This document shows, piece by piece, positions 49,598-58,623 of a stretch of 64,000 nt of DNA; the first letter of the stretch is position 1; every line of letters starts with the position of its first letter. The DNA lies in NCBI RefSeq assembly GCF_037023145.1, contig NZ_CP146091.1:558001-622000 (forward strand), given 5' to 3'. Under the pieces are notes generated by a model, which saw nothing but the letters and a program-made list of their open reading frames with translations, was not told where the DNA came from and searched no databases. The position numbers and the translations under genes were made by a program. The stretch comes from Ralstonia sp. RRA. Lineage in GTDB: Bacteria; Pseudomonadota; Gammaproteobacteria; Burkholderiales; Burkholderiaceae.

Positions 49598-50656
49598 TCA
49601 GGTTGCCGTGGAAGGCTCGGCAGCCAGCGGCGATGCTTCGGGCCGGGCGCGCCACCAGGCTGGTGTGAGGCCCGGCTGCACCATGTCGAGCCGCGCACCG
49701 ATGGTTGGCGTCAGCACCTCCACCGAGTGAGCACGCGCCGCTGCGGCAATGCGTTCGAACGGATCCTGCCAGGCGTGGAACGCCAGATCGAACGTGCCGT
49801 TGTGGATCGGCACGAGCCGGCGCCCGCGCAAATCCAGATGCGCCTGAACGGTCTGCTCCGGCAGCATGTGCACGTACGCCCAGCGCGGGTCGTAGGCACC
49901 GGTTTCCATGAGGGTCAGGTCGAATGGCCCGAAGCGTTCGCCGATGGTCTTGAAGCCGGGGAAGTAGCCGGTGTCGCCGCTGAAGAAGAGCCGCAGGTCG
50001 TCATCGATCATGACCCACGACGCCCATAGCGTGCGATTGTTGTCAAACGGCGCGCGGCCCGAGAAGTGCTGCGCCGGCGTGGCGGTGAACTGCAGGCCGC
50101 CCACCGTGGTCGATTCCCACCAGTTGAGCTGCCGCACCTTGTCGGCGGCGATGCCCCAATCGATCAGCCGATCGCCCACGCCCAATGGCGTGAGGAAGTG
50201 CTTCACCTTGGGCGCCAGCGTGCGGACGGTCGCGCGGTCCAGATGGTCGTAGTGGTCATGCGAGAGGATGACCGCCTCGATCTCCGGCAGGTCTGCCAGT
50301 GCGATGGGCGGCGCGTGGAACCGCTTGGGGCCGAGCCACTGCACCGGCGAGGCACGCTCCGCAAAGACCGGATCGGTCAGCCAGAAGACCCCGCGCAGTT
50401 TGAGCAGCACGGTCGAGTGGCCGAGACGGAACAGTGAGCGGTCCGGCGCGGCGAGCAGGGCTTCACGCGTCAACGCCTGGGTTGGCACCGGTTGGTCCGG
50501 CACCGTACCTGCCGGCTTGTTGATGAAGGCCCACAACAGACGCAGCCCAGCCCAGAAACCGGTCTTGGGTCGGCGGGCTGCGTTGTGGAAAGCGCGATCT
50601 GTGCCGGAGACGGCCGGTGTGTTCGGGGCGGCAGACGGTGAGGGCGAAGCGGACAT
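49598..50656 (-). CDS. MBL-fold metal-dependent hydrolase (NAPE-PLD-like)
   Basis: Zinc-dependent hydrolase of the metallo-beta-lactamase fold, 352 residues. The metal motif is SHDHYDHLD, with GHSTVLLKLRGVFWLTDPVFAERASP before it and a later MIDDDLRLFFSGDTGY, features of the YfhI/RomA/NAPE-PLD group. ATG 50656 with GGAG is preferred to a TTG at 50677. It is divergent from a TetR gene, with a near-consensus promoter that overlaps a palindrome, so it is probably repressed by that regulator. Substrate unknown; a phosphodiester is possible. Confidence 0.87.
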   Translation of the reverse strand: MSASPSPSAAPNTPAVSGTDRAFHNAARRPKTGFWAGLRLLWAFINKPAGTVPDQPVPTQALTREALLAAPDRSLFRLGHSTVLLKLRGVFWLTDPVFAERASPVQWLGPKRFHAPPIALADLPEIEAVILSHDHYDHLDRATVRTLAPKVKHFLTPLGVGDRLIDWGIAADKVRQLNWWESTTVGGLQFTATPAQHFSGRAPFDNNRTLWASWVMIDDDLRLFFSGDTGYFPGFKTIGERFGPFDLTLMETGAYDPRWAYVHMLPEQTVQAHLDLRGRRLVPIHNGTFDLAFHAWQDPFERIAAAARAHSVEVLTPTIGARLDMVQPGLTPAWWRARPEASPLAAEPSTAT

Positions 50657-50775
50657 GAGGGGGAACTCCAACAGCAACGGATTAGCGGATCAGGCAAGGC
50701 AGTGAGCCCCGGCTGATGCGTCCTCCGCTGTGATGATGCCTTGCGCCGCCGGATGGGAGGACATAACATGAGGCG

Positions 50776-50798
50776 GCCTCCGCTTAATATGCGGAGGC
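50776..50798. promoter_or_regulatory. Palindrome, likely TetR operator
   Basis: GCCTCCGC (50776-50783) and GCGGAGGC (50791-50798) are a perfect 8-bp inverted pair with an AT-only centre. Extra GAGGCGG and CCTCCG half-copies flank it at 50770-50776 and 50801-50806. Confidence 0.7.
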
Positions 50799-50814
50799 AT
50801 CCTCCGTTTGTCAA
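50786..50814 (-). promoter_or_regulatory. Promoter of the MBL hydrolase gene
   Basis: On the minus strand a perfect TTGACA (-35, 50814-50809) is followed by 17 nt and CATATT (-10, 50791-50786). The spacer holds one arm of the TetR palindrome and the -10 holds its centre, so a bound repressor would cover the promoter. Confidence 0.65.
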
Positions 50815-50829
50815 GCGAGACCTGATTCA

Positions 50830-51426
50830 GTGGCCGAGAAGATCACAAGCCGAAAACCCCGAGCCGATGCCGAACGCAACCGCCAACGTCTGCTGGACGT
50901 GGCCAAGGTGGCGTTTGCGCAGAAGGGGGTTTCCGCCAGCCTTGAAGAGATTGCGCGCGAGGCGGGCCTGGGGATCGGCACGCTGTACCGGCACTTTCCG
51001 ACGCGCGAGGCGCTGATCGACGAGATCTACCGGGATGAAGGCAACCGGCTCGTTGAGGCTGCACATCAGCTGTCCGCTGAGCTCGCGCCCTTGGATGCCA
51101 TTCAGGCGTGGCTACTCCTGTTCATCGGCTATCTGGCCAACAAGCAGATTCACGCCGACGTGCTCAACTGCCTAATCAGCGGCCAGGATGACGAGGGCAG
51201 CGACACGCTGTGCACCCTGTCTGCCGACGCGATCGTCGAGGCACTGACCTTGCTGATGCAGCGTGCAAGAGAGGCGGGTGACATCCATCAGCCGATCGAA
51301 CCGCTTGAACTGCTGTGTGCCATCGCCGGTGTGGCCACGTTCGGCGTCGACACCGATTGGGAGGCCGGTGCGAAGCGCCTGGTTGGGCTGATGGTCTCTG
51401 GATTGCGCAACCCGATGCCCGTGTAA
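50830..51426 (+). CDS. TetR-family transcriptional regulator
   Basis: 198 residues with the TetR N-terminal helix-turn-helix at about 12-60: RQRLLDVAKVAFAQKG, then SLEEIAREAGLGIGTLYRHFPTREALI, as in typical members. The GTG at 50830 is the only start that gives the full fold. It is divergent from the MBL hydrolase, with the palindrome between them as probable joint operator. The C-terminal ligand domain (all helical) gives no clue to the inducer. Confidence 0.9.
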   Translation: MAEKITSRKPRADAERNRQRLLDVAKVAFAQKGVSASLEEIAREAGLGIGTLYRHFPTREALIDEIYRDEGNRLVEAAHQLSAELAPLDAIQAWLLLFIGYLANKQIHADVLNCLISGQDDEGSDTLCTLSADAIVEALTLLMQRAREAGDIHQPIEPLELLCAIAGVATFGVDTDWEAGAKRLVGLMVSGLRNPMPV

Positions 51427-51565
51427 CGCCACCTTTGCGTGCGCTGGCGGCTGCGTGTGCAAACCGCTATGACAACAGCATCGTCGCGGGCATACTCCGG
51501 TTCAACTCTCGTGGCTCCGGCCTTGCCCGGAGCCTTCAGATTTCACCTGCACGCGAAGGCGCACC

Positions 51566-52618
51566 ATGGATAGCGGACACGACCGCCAGTACTTTTTCTA
51601 CCTTCTGCTGTTCGCCGTCACCGTCGGGCTTTGCTGGATACTCTCGCCTTTTTTTGGGGCGGTGTTCTGGGGCGGCATCCTGGCGATCCTGTTCCAGCCC
51701 GTGCAGCGCTGGCTGGTCGCCCGGTTCAATAAGCGACGCAATCTGGCCGCGTTTGTCACGCTCACGCTCATCATCCTGATCGTGATCCTGCCGCTCTTGT
51801 TCGTGGCGATCACGCTCGTGCAGGAAGTGGCCTACGTCTATCAGGAAATCAAGAACGCGCAGCCCAACTATTCGCAGTACTTCCAGGACGCCATCCATGT
51901 ACTGCCGACGTCGATCCAACAGTTGCTTGCCAAGTACGGTCTGGCCAACTTGCCCGCGCTCCAGCGCAAGCTTAGCGACGGTGCCGCGCAGATCAGCCAG
52001 TTTGCGGCCACCCAGGCGCTCAGCATCGGCCAGAACACGTTCCAGTTTGTCGTCAGCTTTGGCGTGATGCTGTACATGGTGTTCTTCCTGCTGCGCGACG
52101 GCGGCGAGATCGGCCGTCGCGTGCGCCGCGCGCTGCCGCTTGATGAAGCGCATAAGAACCTGTTGCTGGCCAAGTTCACGACGGTCGTGCGCGCCACCGT
52201 GAAGGGCAACATCGCAGTGGCGCTCGTGCAGGGTGCACTGGGCGGCTTCATCTTCTCGGTCGTGGGTATCCAGGGCGTCGTGCTGTGGGGTGCACTGATG
52301 GCATTTCTGTCGCTGCTGCCCGCGATTGGCGCGAGCATTGTCTGGGTGCCGGCCGCGCTGTACTTCCTGGCGACGGGCGAACTGGGGAAATGCGCGATCC
52401 TCGTGGTGTTCTGCGTGGGCGTGATCGGGCTCGTGGACAACCTGCTGCGCCCGATCCTCGTCGGCAAGGACACGAAGATGCCCGACTGGGTCGTGCTGAT
52501 CTCAACACTGGGCGGGATGGCGCTATTCGGCATCAACGGCTTCGTGATCGGGCCACTCGTCGCCGCGCTGTTCATGGCGAGCTGGGACATCTTTGCGCGC
52601 GCCGGGCAGGCCGAGTGA
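51566..52618 (+). CDS. AI-2E family transporter (PerM/YdiK type)
   Basis: Inner-membrane permease of 350 residues with seven or eight TM segments. Landmarks: YLLLFAVTVGLCWILSPFFG (TM1), a long amphipathic region after TM3, and the family core ALVQGALGGFIFSVVGIQGVVLWGALMAFLSLLPAIGASIVWVP with NLLRPILVGKDTKMPDWVVLIS. Proteins of this family are named after AI-2 export but their cargo varies and is often unknown. The ATG at 51566 fits TM1. No partner genes adjoin. Confidence 0.88.
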   Translation: MDSGHDRQYFFYLLLFAVTVGLCWILSPFFGAVFWGGILAILFQPVQRWLVARFNKRRNLAAFVTLTLIILIVILPLLFVAITLVQEVAYVYQEIKNAQPNYSQYFQDAIHVLPTSIQQLLAKYGLANLPALQRKLSDGAAQISQFAATQALSIGQNTFQFVVSFGVMLYMVFFLLRDGGEIGRRVRRALPLDEAHKNLLLAKFTTVVRATVKGNIAVALVQGALGGFIFSVVGIQGVVLWGALMAFLSLLPAIGASIVWVPAALYFLATGELGKCAILVVFCVGVIGLVDNLLRPILVGKDTKMPDWVVLISTLGGMALFGINGFVIGPLVAALFMASWDIFARAGQAE

Positions 52619-53384
52619 CACAGGCCGCGCCGTGATGGGCGTCACGCCCATGCCCACGGCGTTAGGGGCGCAGCCAATACGCCCATTACATCGACCCTGA
52701 TGGCGATGGCGCCCTTCGGGCCCGAGGTTGGCTCGTTTGCTGGCATTGCCTGCGTGGTGAGCTACCGCTTCTCAGGTCACGCCGGCATCTATCACGCGCA
52801 GCGCATCAGTCATGCGGTGCGCCCGTCCGAGCCAGACGAGGCTGGCCTGTCTGCCGCGCAGGCGATCGGGCAGGCATCCGCAGTCTCCACTGAACGCCCG
52901 CAACGCGGATCTGCGGGTCAGGCCACGCGCGATCTCCATCCTCAATCGCTTTCGACGCGTTCCATCACGATGGCTTTGGCTGAATTGAGATGCGCGATGG
53001 TCGTCGAGCGTGCGCAGTGTTACGTGGCGAACTCCGTCAATTTTCCCGTCCGCTGCGAGCCAGTCATCGAGTTTTCCGGCGCGTAAGGCGTTGGCGCGAT
53101 GGGCGCGACATGGGCGGGCCGTTGCTGAACAGGCCCCTCACCACTATCTGAAATTCGGATAGTCGATATCGGCGCTATGTATTTGCGTAATTTTAGTGGC
53201 ATTCCTAGGATTCAGATCACATCCGCTATGCGCACAGCTGTTCATAGGTAGAACAAATGGTGGGCAAGACGGATATCCGGCGATGTGTTGATGCGCGGCT
53301 GTTCTTCCCCCGATCAACCGCTCGTTCTGCCGCTTCGCCTTCAGACGATGTGCCTTTGTCCACACAGCCCCAAGGAGTGTCACC
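52619..53384. other. Gene-free region of about 770 bp
   Basis: The longest frame (52700-53086, plus strand) has no credible RBS, atypical composition and no recognisable family, so I do not call it. A 21-bp imperfect palindrome (ACTATC / GATAGT arms, 53143-53163) lies about 220 bp before the alpha/beta-hydrolase gene and could be a regulator site. The rest may be gene debris. Confidence 0.5.
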
Positions 53385-54155
53385 ATGAAAGCCCTCTCAT
53401 ACGCAATCCGCGCCGCCGCAGTCGCCTTCTCAGCAGTGGCGCTTAGCTCGAACGCCGCGGCCGCCGCGCCCGTCAAGAACATCGTGCTGGTGCACGGTTA
53501 CTTTGCCGATGGGTCAGGCTGGCAGGCCGTGGCCAAGATTCTCATGCGCGATGGCTACCAGGTCTCCGTCGTGCAGCAACCCGAGACGTCGTTCGATGAA
53601 GACGTGAAGGCCACCACCCGCGTGGTTGAGGCGCAGGACGGCCCCAGCATTCTGGTCGGCCATAGCTACGGTGGCGCCGTCATCACGGAGGCCGGCAACC
53701 ATGAGAAGGTGGCGGGTCTGGTCTATGTAGCCGCGTTCCAGCCCGACACCGGCGAAAGCCCGCTCGACCTGACCAAGAAGATGCCGCCCGCCACCCAGGC
53801 CATCAAGCCGACGCCCGATGGCTATCTGTACTTTGACCCGGCGGCCTTCCCCGCGGACTTTGCCGCCGACGTGCCCGCCGCTGAAGCCAAGTTCATGGCG
53901 ATCTCGCAGGTGACACCGGCTGCGCAGTCGTTTGGCGTGCCGATCAAGCAGGCTGCCTGGAGGACGAAGCCGAGCTGGGCGCTCGTGGCCACTGCGGACC
54001 GTGCGATCAATCCTGACCTGGAGCGCTTCATGACCTCACGCGCCGGCAGCAAGACGATCGAGATCAAGAACGCCAGCCACGTCGCCTACATCTCGCATCC
54101 GGCTGAAGTGGCGAAGCTCATTGAGCAGGCCGCAAAGCAATCCATCAAAAACTGA
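53385..54155 (+). CDS. Exported alpha/beta-hydrolase
   Basis: Sec-exported hydrolase of 256 residues: signal peptide (AAAVAFSAVALSSNAAAA, cut before APV), then VLVHGYFADGSGW (oxyanion region), nucleophile Ser94 in GHSYGG, Asp205 in ATADRAINP and His232 in NASHVAYISHP. It belongs to the EstC/salicylate-esterase-like branch with ADGSGW. A GGAG at 53372 lies about 9 nt before the ATG. Its natural substrate is unknown; a small ester or lactone is plausible. It ends at a long hairpin. Confidence 0.88.
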   Translation: MKALSYAIRAAAVAFSAVALSSNAAAAAPVKNIVLVHGYFADGSGWQAVAKILMRDGYQVSVVQQPETSFDEDVKATTRVVEAQDGPSILVGHSYGGAVITEAGNHEKVAGLVYVAAFQPDTGESPLDLTKKMPPATQAIKPTPDGYLYFDPAAFPADFAADVPAAEAKFMAISQVTPAAQSFGVPIKQAAWRTKPSWALVATADRAINPDLERFMTSRAGSKTIEIKNASHVAYISHPAEVAKLIEQAAKQSIKN

Positions 54156-54165
54156 AGCAACGCGA

Positions 54166-54205
54166 CGCCCCGCCTCAGACCGGTGTGCTGGTCCGAGGCG
54201 GGGCG
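54166..54205 (+). terminator. Terminator-like hairpin after the alpha/beta-hydrolase gene
   Basis: CGCCCCGCCTC (54166-54176) pairs with GAGGCGGGGCG (54195-54205), plus three more pairs after one mismatch, around a 10-nt loop. The stem is strong but the following bases are not T-rich. Confidence 0.6.
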
Positions 54206-54324
54206 GACATCGATTTGAACTGTGCTGCTTCAACAGATTCGCATACGGGGTTGCTTCGCTGATTCTGTGGCAGCGGTTAGATCGCCCACCTTTCCTCACG
54301 ACGCGTGGGCATCAGCTTTTGTCG

Positions 54325-54606
54325 ACAGATGACGCTCGCCGTTATCACCGGCGTGGTTGTCCGTTCATCAATGCCGCAGCCGAATACCCTGATGGCGAGA
54401 TTCGCGAGGTCATCGACAGGCATTGTGCATGGTTCCGCCAGAGGCTCGGTGCCGTGTGCAAGGCGGCAGGCATCCCGAACGCAAACCAAGCCGCCGCTGC
54501 CTTGGTCCTGCTGCGCGATGCCGCCCTTGTTGGTGTCTACCTCGACGGCGATGCGGTGACGACCACCTTCCGCCGGACAGCACGCCAGGTTGTTGGGCTG
54601 AGCTGA
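54325..54606 (+). pseudogene. Truncated TetR-family regulator (C-terminal part only)
   Basis: From about 54342 the frame reads RGCPFINAAAEYPDGEIREV, then HCAWFRQRLGAVCKAAG, LVLLRDAALVGVYLDGD and a short C-terminus. This is the ligand-binding half of the TetR subfamily marked by GCPFINAA. The sequence in front (from 54206) encodes nothing like a helix-turn-helix in any frame, so the N-terminal half is missing. It is a gene remnant, left next to the hydrolase gene that the lost repressor may once have controlled. Confidence 0.65.
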
Positions 54607-54793
54607 ACCCGCGCGCTCCATCCATCACCGCTGCGGAATCCAGCGGGTTATTCGGCAATGCAAATTGTGGCTTGGATGCTTATCAGAAAGCGGGTAAGAC
54701 TCGAGTAAGAATGCGCACCTACAGTCGACCGATGCACTGAAGCGGCATCAGGTCGCTTTTCCCGAAAACGTCGATCGAACGCAGGGAGGACGC

Positions 54794-55732
54794 GTGGCCC
54801 ACCAGACGATGATGCGAGATCTCAGCCGGGTCGCTCCCGATGGCAGCTTGGCGAGTTGCGAGACGCCCGCGATGTGGAAGCGGAGGTCCATTTCGCCCTC
54901 GCTATCGCCGGTCATGGTCGACCACTACATCGCCACTGGCGACGTCGAACTCCTGGACATGGTGACCACCGGGGAGATATTCACTCTCTATCTGACGCCA
55001 CGGGTCAAAACGGAAGTTCGAATGGAGGGGCGAGGGTGGAGCACGATGCACCTTCGAACGCCGCTGGCGTTTGTCGCACCGGGGTTCTACTTTGCTGGCC
55101 GAATATCAATGCCCATCGAGTGGGTGAACATCCACTTTGATCCGTCATGGCTGGCCCAGTCAGGTCTGCAGACGAATGGGAAGGCTGGCGATGCTGCGCT
55201 CCGGTATGACCTGAGCGATGCGCTACTCATGCAGATCGTCCGATCGATTCATGAAGACGCGCTCGCGGGAATGCCGCTGGGGCCGATGTATGCGGAAGCG
55301 CTGGGAGCCGCTGCCCTGCGCCGCATGACGTATCTGGAATCGCGCCCGCGGCCGAGGGAATACGCGCACGCGCCGATGATGCAAAAAGCCGTTGAGTACA
55401 TCCAGGACAAGTTCCGAGATGAATTGACGCTCCAGATGGTTGCCAATGCAGTGGACTATCCGGGCGATCTCTATTCGTTCATCCGAAGCTTCAAGAAAGC
55501 CCACGGCCTGACGCCGCATCAATACATTATCGAGAGCCGCCTGCAGGCCGCGCGCACCCTGATCACCAGCGGGCAATGCGATGTGACCGAGGCCGCGTTC
55601 ACCTGCGGCTTCTCGACCGCCAGCCACTTCTCTGCGACGTTCCGCAAGCGGTGGGGTGTGTCTCCTTCCGAGCTCAAGCCGGGCCCTGCGATCCTCACGC
55701 GAGCGGAAGCGAGAGAATCCACAGACCGCTGA
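54794..55732 (+). CDS. AraC-family transcriptional regulator
   Basis: 312 residues, GTG start at 54794 with GGGAGGA 6 nt before it. The N-terminal sensor (about 1-190) resembles the AraC_binding_2-like class (FTLYLTPRVKTEVRMEGRGW). The C-terminal domain has two helix-turn-helix units: DKFRDELTLQMVANAVDYPGDLYSFIRSFKKAHG and the second with AAFTCGFSTASHFSATFRKRWGVSPSE (quoted as landmarks, about 205-295). Its end overlaps the convergent membrane-protein gene by 38 bp. It is the likely local regulator of the cluster on the opposite strand, though it could act elsewhere. Confidence 0.88.
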   Translation: MAHQTMMRDLSRVAPDGSLASCETPAMWKRRSISPSLSPVMVDHYIATGDVELLDMVTTGEIFTLYLTPRVKTEVRMEGRGWSTMHLRTPLAFVAPGFYFAGRISMPIEWVNIHFDPSWLAQSGLQTNGKAGDAALRYDLSDALLMQIVRSIHEDALAGMPLGPMYAEALGAAALRRMTYLESRPRPREYAHAPMMQKAVEYIQDKFRDELTLQMVANAVDYPGDLYSFIRSFKKAHGLTPHQYIIESRLQAARTLITSGQCDVTEAAFTCGFSTASHFSATFRKRWGVSPSELKPGPAILTRAEARESTDR

Positions 55733-57182
55733 TTGTCAGCACGATCGTCAGTACAAGCAGCGGAAGCTCGCTGACGACGGTGGTTCTGGCGGTACTGCGG
55801 TGCCTCACGGAGATCGCGTGGGTGATGTACACGCTCAGGAGGTGCCCGACGAGAATCAGCAGCACCTGAGCGTGCCAGATATAGCCCATGTTGATGAGCG
55901 ATTGCGCTGGCGTGGTCTCGCTGAACGTAGGCAGCGCCGGCAGCAGATGCCAACCGCGCCCAAGTGGATCGGAGACGAGCGCGAGCACTTGCCGCCACTG
56001 TCCCAAAAATAGCGTGAAGTAATGGCAGACGTTATAGAACAGGGCAATGGGGAGCAGTGCGAGGCAAAACTGCTGCGTGATCGTTTTTCCATTCAGCGGC
56101 GCACTTGCGCTCATCGCCTGAAGCGCACAGAACAGCCGAAACAGAACGCAGTACGCCACGCCGATGGCAGCGAACGTCAGCCACTGCCAGACCAGAAGCA
56201 CTTCGGCGGATAGCGCGTAGTTATTGCCGAGCGCCGGAACATGGTGCACGACGTGCGGGTAGATGCCGCCCCAGAAGAATCGATTCCAGGCGGCTGTGTC
56301 TCGCAAGCCATCGTAAGCCGTCGACGCAAGCATGAACGAGAGGAAGGCCACGATGCTCATGTGTGAGGGCGGCTCACTTGAGATATCGGCAATCGGATTT
56401 CTCAGTTGGATGGCAGCGTCACCGTTGGATAGCGAACGCCATCCGAGCGGTGAGAGCTTGGCGCACAACCGATACAGGATCCCCAGCGTGTCAAAGTGCG
56501 TAAGCCACACGTCTCGGCCGAAGCAGAGCGACCCTGCCAGTGCATACGCGACGTATGCCAGGAGAAACACGCTGACGTCTCTCGGTTTTCCGGCGCCGAA
56601 TAACTCGAGTGCGATGAGCGCGATGTACGAGACCAATGCCGGATAGGCGGCGAGGGATCGGGAATAGCGATACCGCCCTGTTTCGAGCGCCGGGAAATGC
56701 CGTGCCGCGATTCGCAATAGCCAGGCCACCGGATTGGCGAAAGCGTAGACGTCTCCAAGCACGGCGCTCACATAGACCGACCCCAGATAGAACCAGATCC
56801 AGAAGCCCGACATGCTGATGTTCTGAAACGGATTCTGGGTTCCGGCCAACCCGGCGACGACCAACAGCGTGAGGAACAATGTGCTGGCGACTTGTCCAGC
56901 CTTGAGCACTGCAGCCGGTATGCGCAGCGCTTTCCGCCGCTGAGCCGACCACGAGCCGACATGAGGCATCCGGGCGTTGGATGCGAACGCGAGGATCATG
57001 AAGGAGATGATGAGCGTGCTCGTGGCCGCGTACGCATACAGCCACAGCGGAACCGGCAGGTAGTACGGAACGTTCCAGGCATGAGCCTCGGCCACGGTCG
57101 GCATGCATGCAACGGCCAGTGCAGTCCAGACGGCTCGGCGCCCCGGTGCTTGCCGCAAGCCGTGTTCGATATCAACTGACAT
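55695..57182 (-). CDS. Polytopic membrane protein, FedA (fenitrothion hydrolase)-like
   Basis: 495-residue integral membrane protein with about 12 hydrophobic segments. The first is followed by AHAWNVPYYLPVPLWLYAYAATSTLIISFM. Other landmarks are FQNISMSGFWIWFYLGSVYVSAVLGDVYAF, WRSLSNGDAAIQL and YNVCHYFTLFLGQW near the end. It resembles the large family named after FedA, a membrane-bound fenitrothion hydrolase of Burkholderia. The name rests on organophosphate hydrolysis, but most members have no known natural role, so I do not claim the activity. Several Trp and His residues on loops could form a site. Last gene of the four-gene run, 30 bp after the His-rich exported protein. Confidence 0.7.
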   Translation of the reverse strand: MSVDIEHGLRQAPGRRAVWTALAVACMPTVAEAHAWNVPYYLPVPLWLYAYAATSTLIISFMILAFASNARMPHVGSWSAQRRKALRIPAAVLKAGQVASTLFLTLLVVAGLAGTQNPFQNISMSGFWIWFYLGSVYVSAVLGDVYAFANPVAWLLRIAARHFPALETGRYRYSRSLAAYPALVSYIALIALELFGAGKPRDVSVFLLAYVAYALAGSLCFGRDVWLTHFDTLGILYRLCAKLSPLGWRSLSNGDAAIQLRNPIADISSEPPSHMSIVAFLSFMLASTAYDGLRDTAAWNRFFWGGIYPHVVHHVPALGNNYALSAEVLLVWQWLTFAAIGVAYCVLFRLFCALQAMSASAPLNGKTITQQFCLALLPIALFYNVCHYFTLFLGQWRQVLALVSDPLGRGWHLLPALPTFSETTPAQSLINMGYIWHAQVLLILVGHLLSVYITHAISVRHRSTARTTVVSELPLLVLTIVLTISGLWILSLPLA

Positions 57183-57212
57183 TTAAGTGCCTTCCGTCTT
57201 CTGTCTTCCGGC

Positions 57213-58565
57213 TCAGTAGTCCGCCGATGAGATCAACCCTGTGATCTTCCAGTCAGATCCACTGCGCTTCTCGGCGAGCACGCCAATGGTGTCGTAGGGC
57301 GCATCGAGCAGCTTGATCAGTGCTACGGCTTGTTTTTTCCCGTCAGCCGAATCTGGCAGCGCAAACACAAGGAAGGGCAGGATCGGCGACGGCTTATCCC
57401 CTTCCAAGATGAGCGGCAGCACGGCGCTGTTCAATGACTTGAATACCTCGAACGCGGCGCGCTGGCGAAGCGGTGACGACGCACCGCGTGCCGGTTGCGA
57501 CTGCGCTTCGAAGGCAAGGTAGCTTCCGTGATCCCGTAGCCGCCATCCGATCAGTTGATCGACCAGCGTGTCGTCGGGCTGATGGTTGCGCCCGGTGGCG
57601 AGTGCGGACAACCAGCGCTTGTCGACCGGTGACGTGGTGACCCAATCGCTGAAGAAGCTTGAGTAGAAATCGATGAGCGCCTTGTCCACACCGAATTGCG
57701 CTGTCGGCGCCATGGGTGTTGGAACATCGCGCCGGCCTTTCCAACGGCGTGCCTCCCACTGGGGGCCGTCCGGCAGGCTGGTTCCGTCGAGAAACGATGT
57801 ATCTGCAACCTCGTTCGCGGCGAACCACTCAGACTTGGCACGCTTCGTTCGTGCACTGGTGAAGCCTGCGAGCGCGGGTTTGACCTGCTCCCAGGTCAAC
57901 GCGGTTCTGCGTACTCCATTGATGCTCGGGTACTTCAGCATCTGCGCGTACGTGGCCTTCGCCATCGCTTCCACGTCGGCGGGCCAACGCCAGGTCAAGT
58001 CTGCATCGTGACTCTGCGGCGCGCCACGATCAAGCGGCGCGGCCATGGCGAGATTGGCGTCGCACGCGATGCCGTGGCGGCTCCAATCTGGCACGGAAGG
58101 CGTGCCCTGATGTGCCCACGAATCCTGCAGCGCATGGAGTGAGCGCCCGAACTCGCCGAGCATGAATGCGGCCTTGTCTCCGTCGGCGCGCTTGAGCGCT
58201 GCGTCCACCGTGGATTGCGAGGCGGAGCCTCCTGCCGCCACCGGCCGGGCCTGCGCGGGCGCCGGCGTTTTGCTTGCGCTTGGATAGTGCCGAGCCTGGC
58301 TGTCCACAGCGTCGGGCGCGTAGCGCGACAGGCACGCAAACTGCAACGGGGACGTCATGTATTCGATCGACCCTGCATCGAGGCGCTGATTCGCAATCGC
58401 AATCGCCTCCGCTTCGCCAGCTGCGAACCCCGCTTTCTTTGCTAGCCAGTACGTCAGCCCGAAGTGCACGTCGGACTCGAAGGCATTGCATGTCAGCGGA
58501 ACGGCAAGTGCGGCGAGCAATGACAACGTGGAGAGTTTCAGGAGTCGTGATGCGTGGGGCTGCAT
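57213..58565 (-). CDS. Exported His-rich alpha-helical protein, zinc-dependent phospholipase C-like
   Basis: 450 residues with a signal peptide (LLKLSTLSLLAALAVPLTCNA, cleaved before FES). Two short motifs recall the zinc phospholipase C/S1-P1 nuclease helical fold: SDVHFGLTYWLAKKAG at the mature N-terminus, and GRSLHALQDSWAHQGTPS (helix with H-x3-D-x3-H spacing) in the middle. The C-terminal domain (PYDTIGVLAEKRSGSDWKI) looks like a small separate beta unit. ATG 58565 is taken; the longer frame to 58640 adds a lead before the signal. Activity is inferred from motifs only; hydrolysis of a lipid or phosphate ester is possible. Confidence 0.6.
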   Translation of the reverse strand: MQPHASRLLKLSTLSLLAALAVPLTCNAFESDVHFGLTYWLAKKAGFAAGEAEAIAIANQRLDAGSIEYMTSPLQFACLSRYAPDAVDSQARHYPSASKTPAPAQARPVAAGGSASQSTVDAALKRADGDKAAFMLGEFGRSLHALQDSWAHQGTPSVPDWSRHGIACDANLAMAAPLDRGAPQSHDADLTWRWPADVEAMAKATYAQMLKYPSINGVRRTALTWEQVKPALAGFTSARTKRAKSEWFAANEVADTSFLDGTSLPDGPQWEARRWKGRRDVPTPMAPTAQFGVDKALIDFYSSFFSDWVTTSPVDKRWLSALATGRNHQPDDTLVDQLIGWRLRDHGSYLAFEAQSQPARGASSPLRQRAAFEVFKSLNSAVLPLILEGDKPSPILPFLVFALPDSADGKKQAVALIKLLDAPYDTIGVLAEKRSGSDWKITGLISSADY

Positions 58566-58623
58566 GGTGGCTATCTTGGTTGTGCCCCCTCGGGCTGTGA
58601 CACGAGGGGGCTGCTGCTGCGTT

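Noticed and set aside
52700..53086. 128-codon plus-strand frame between the AI-2E permease and the hydrolase
   Set aside because: No RBS, no recognisable domain and unlikely composition; described only as part of a gene-free region.
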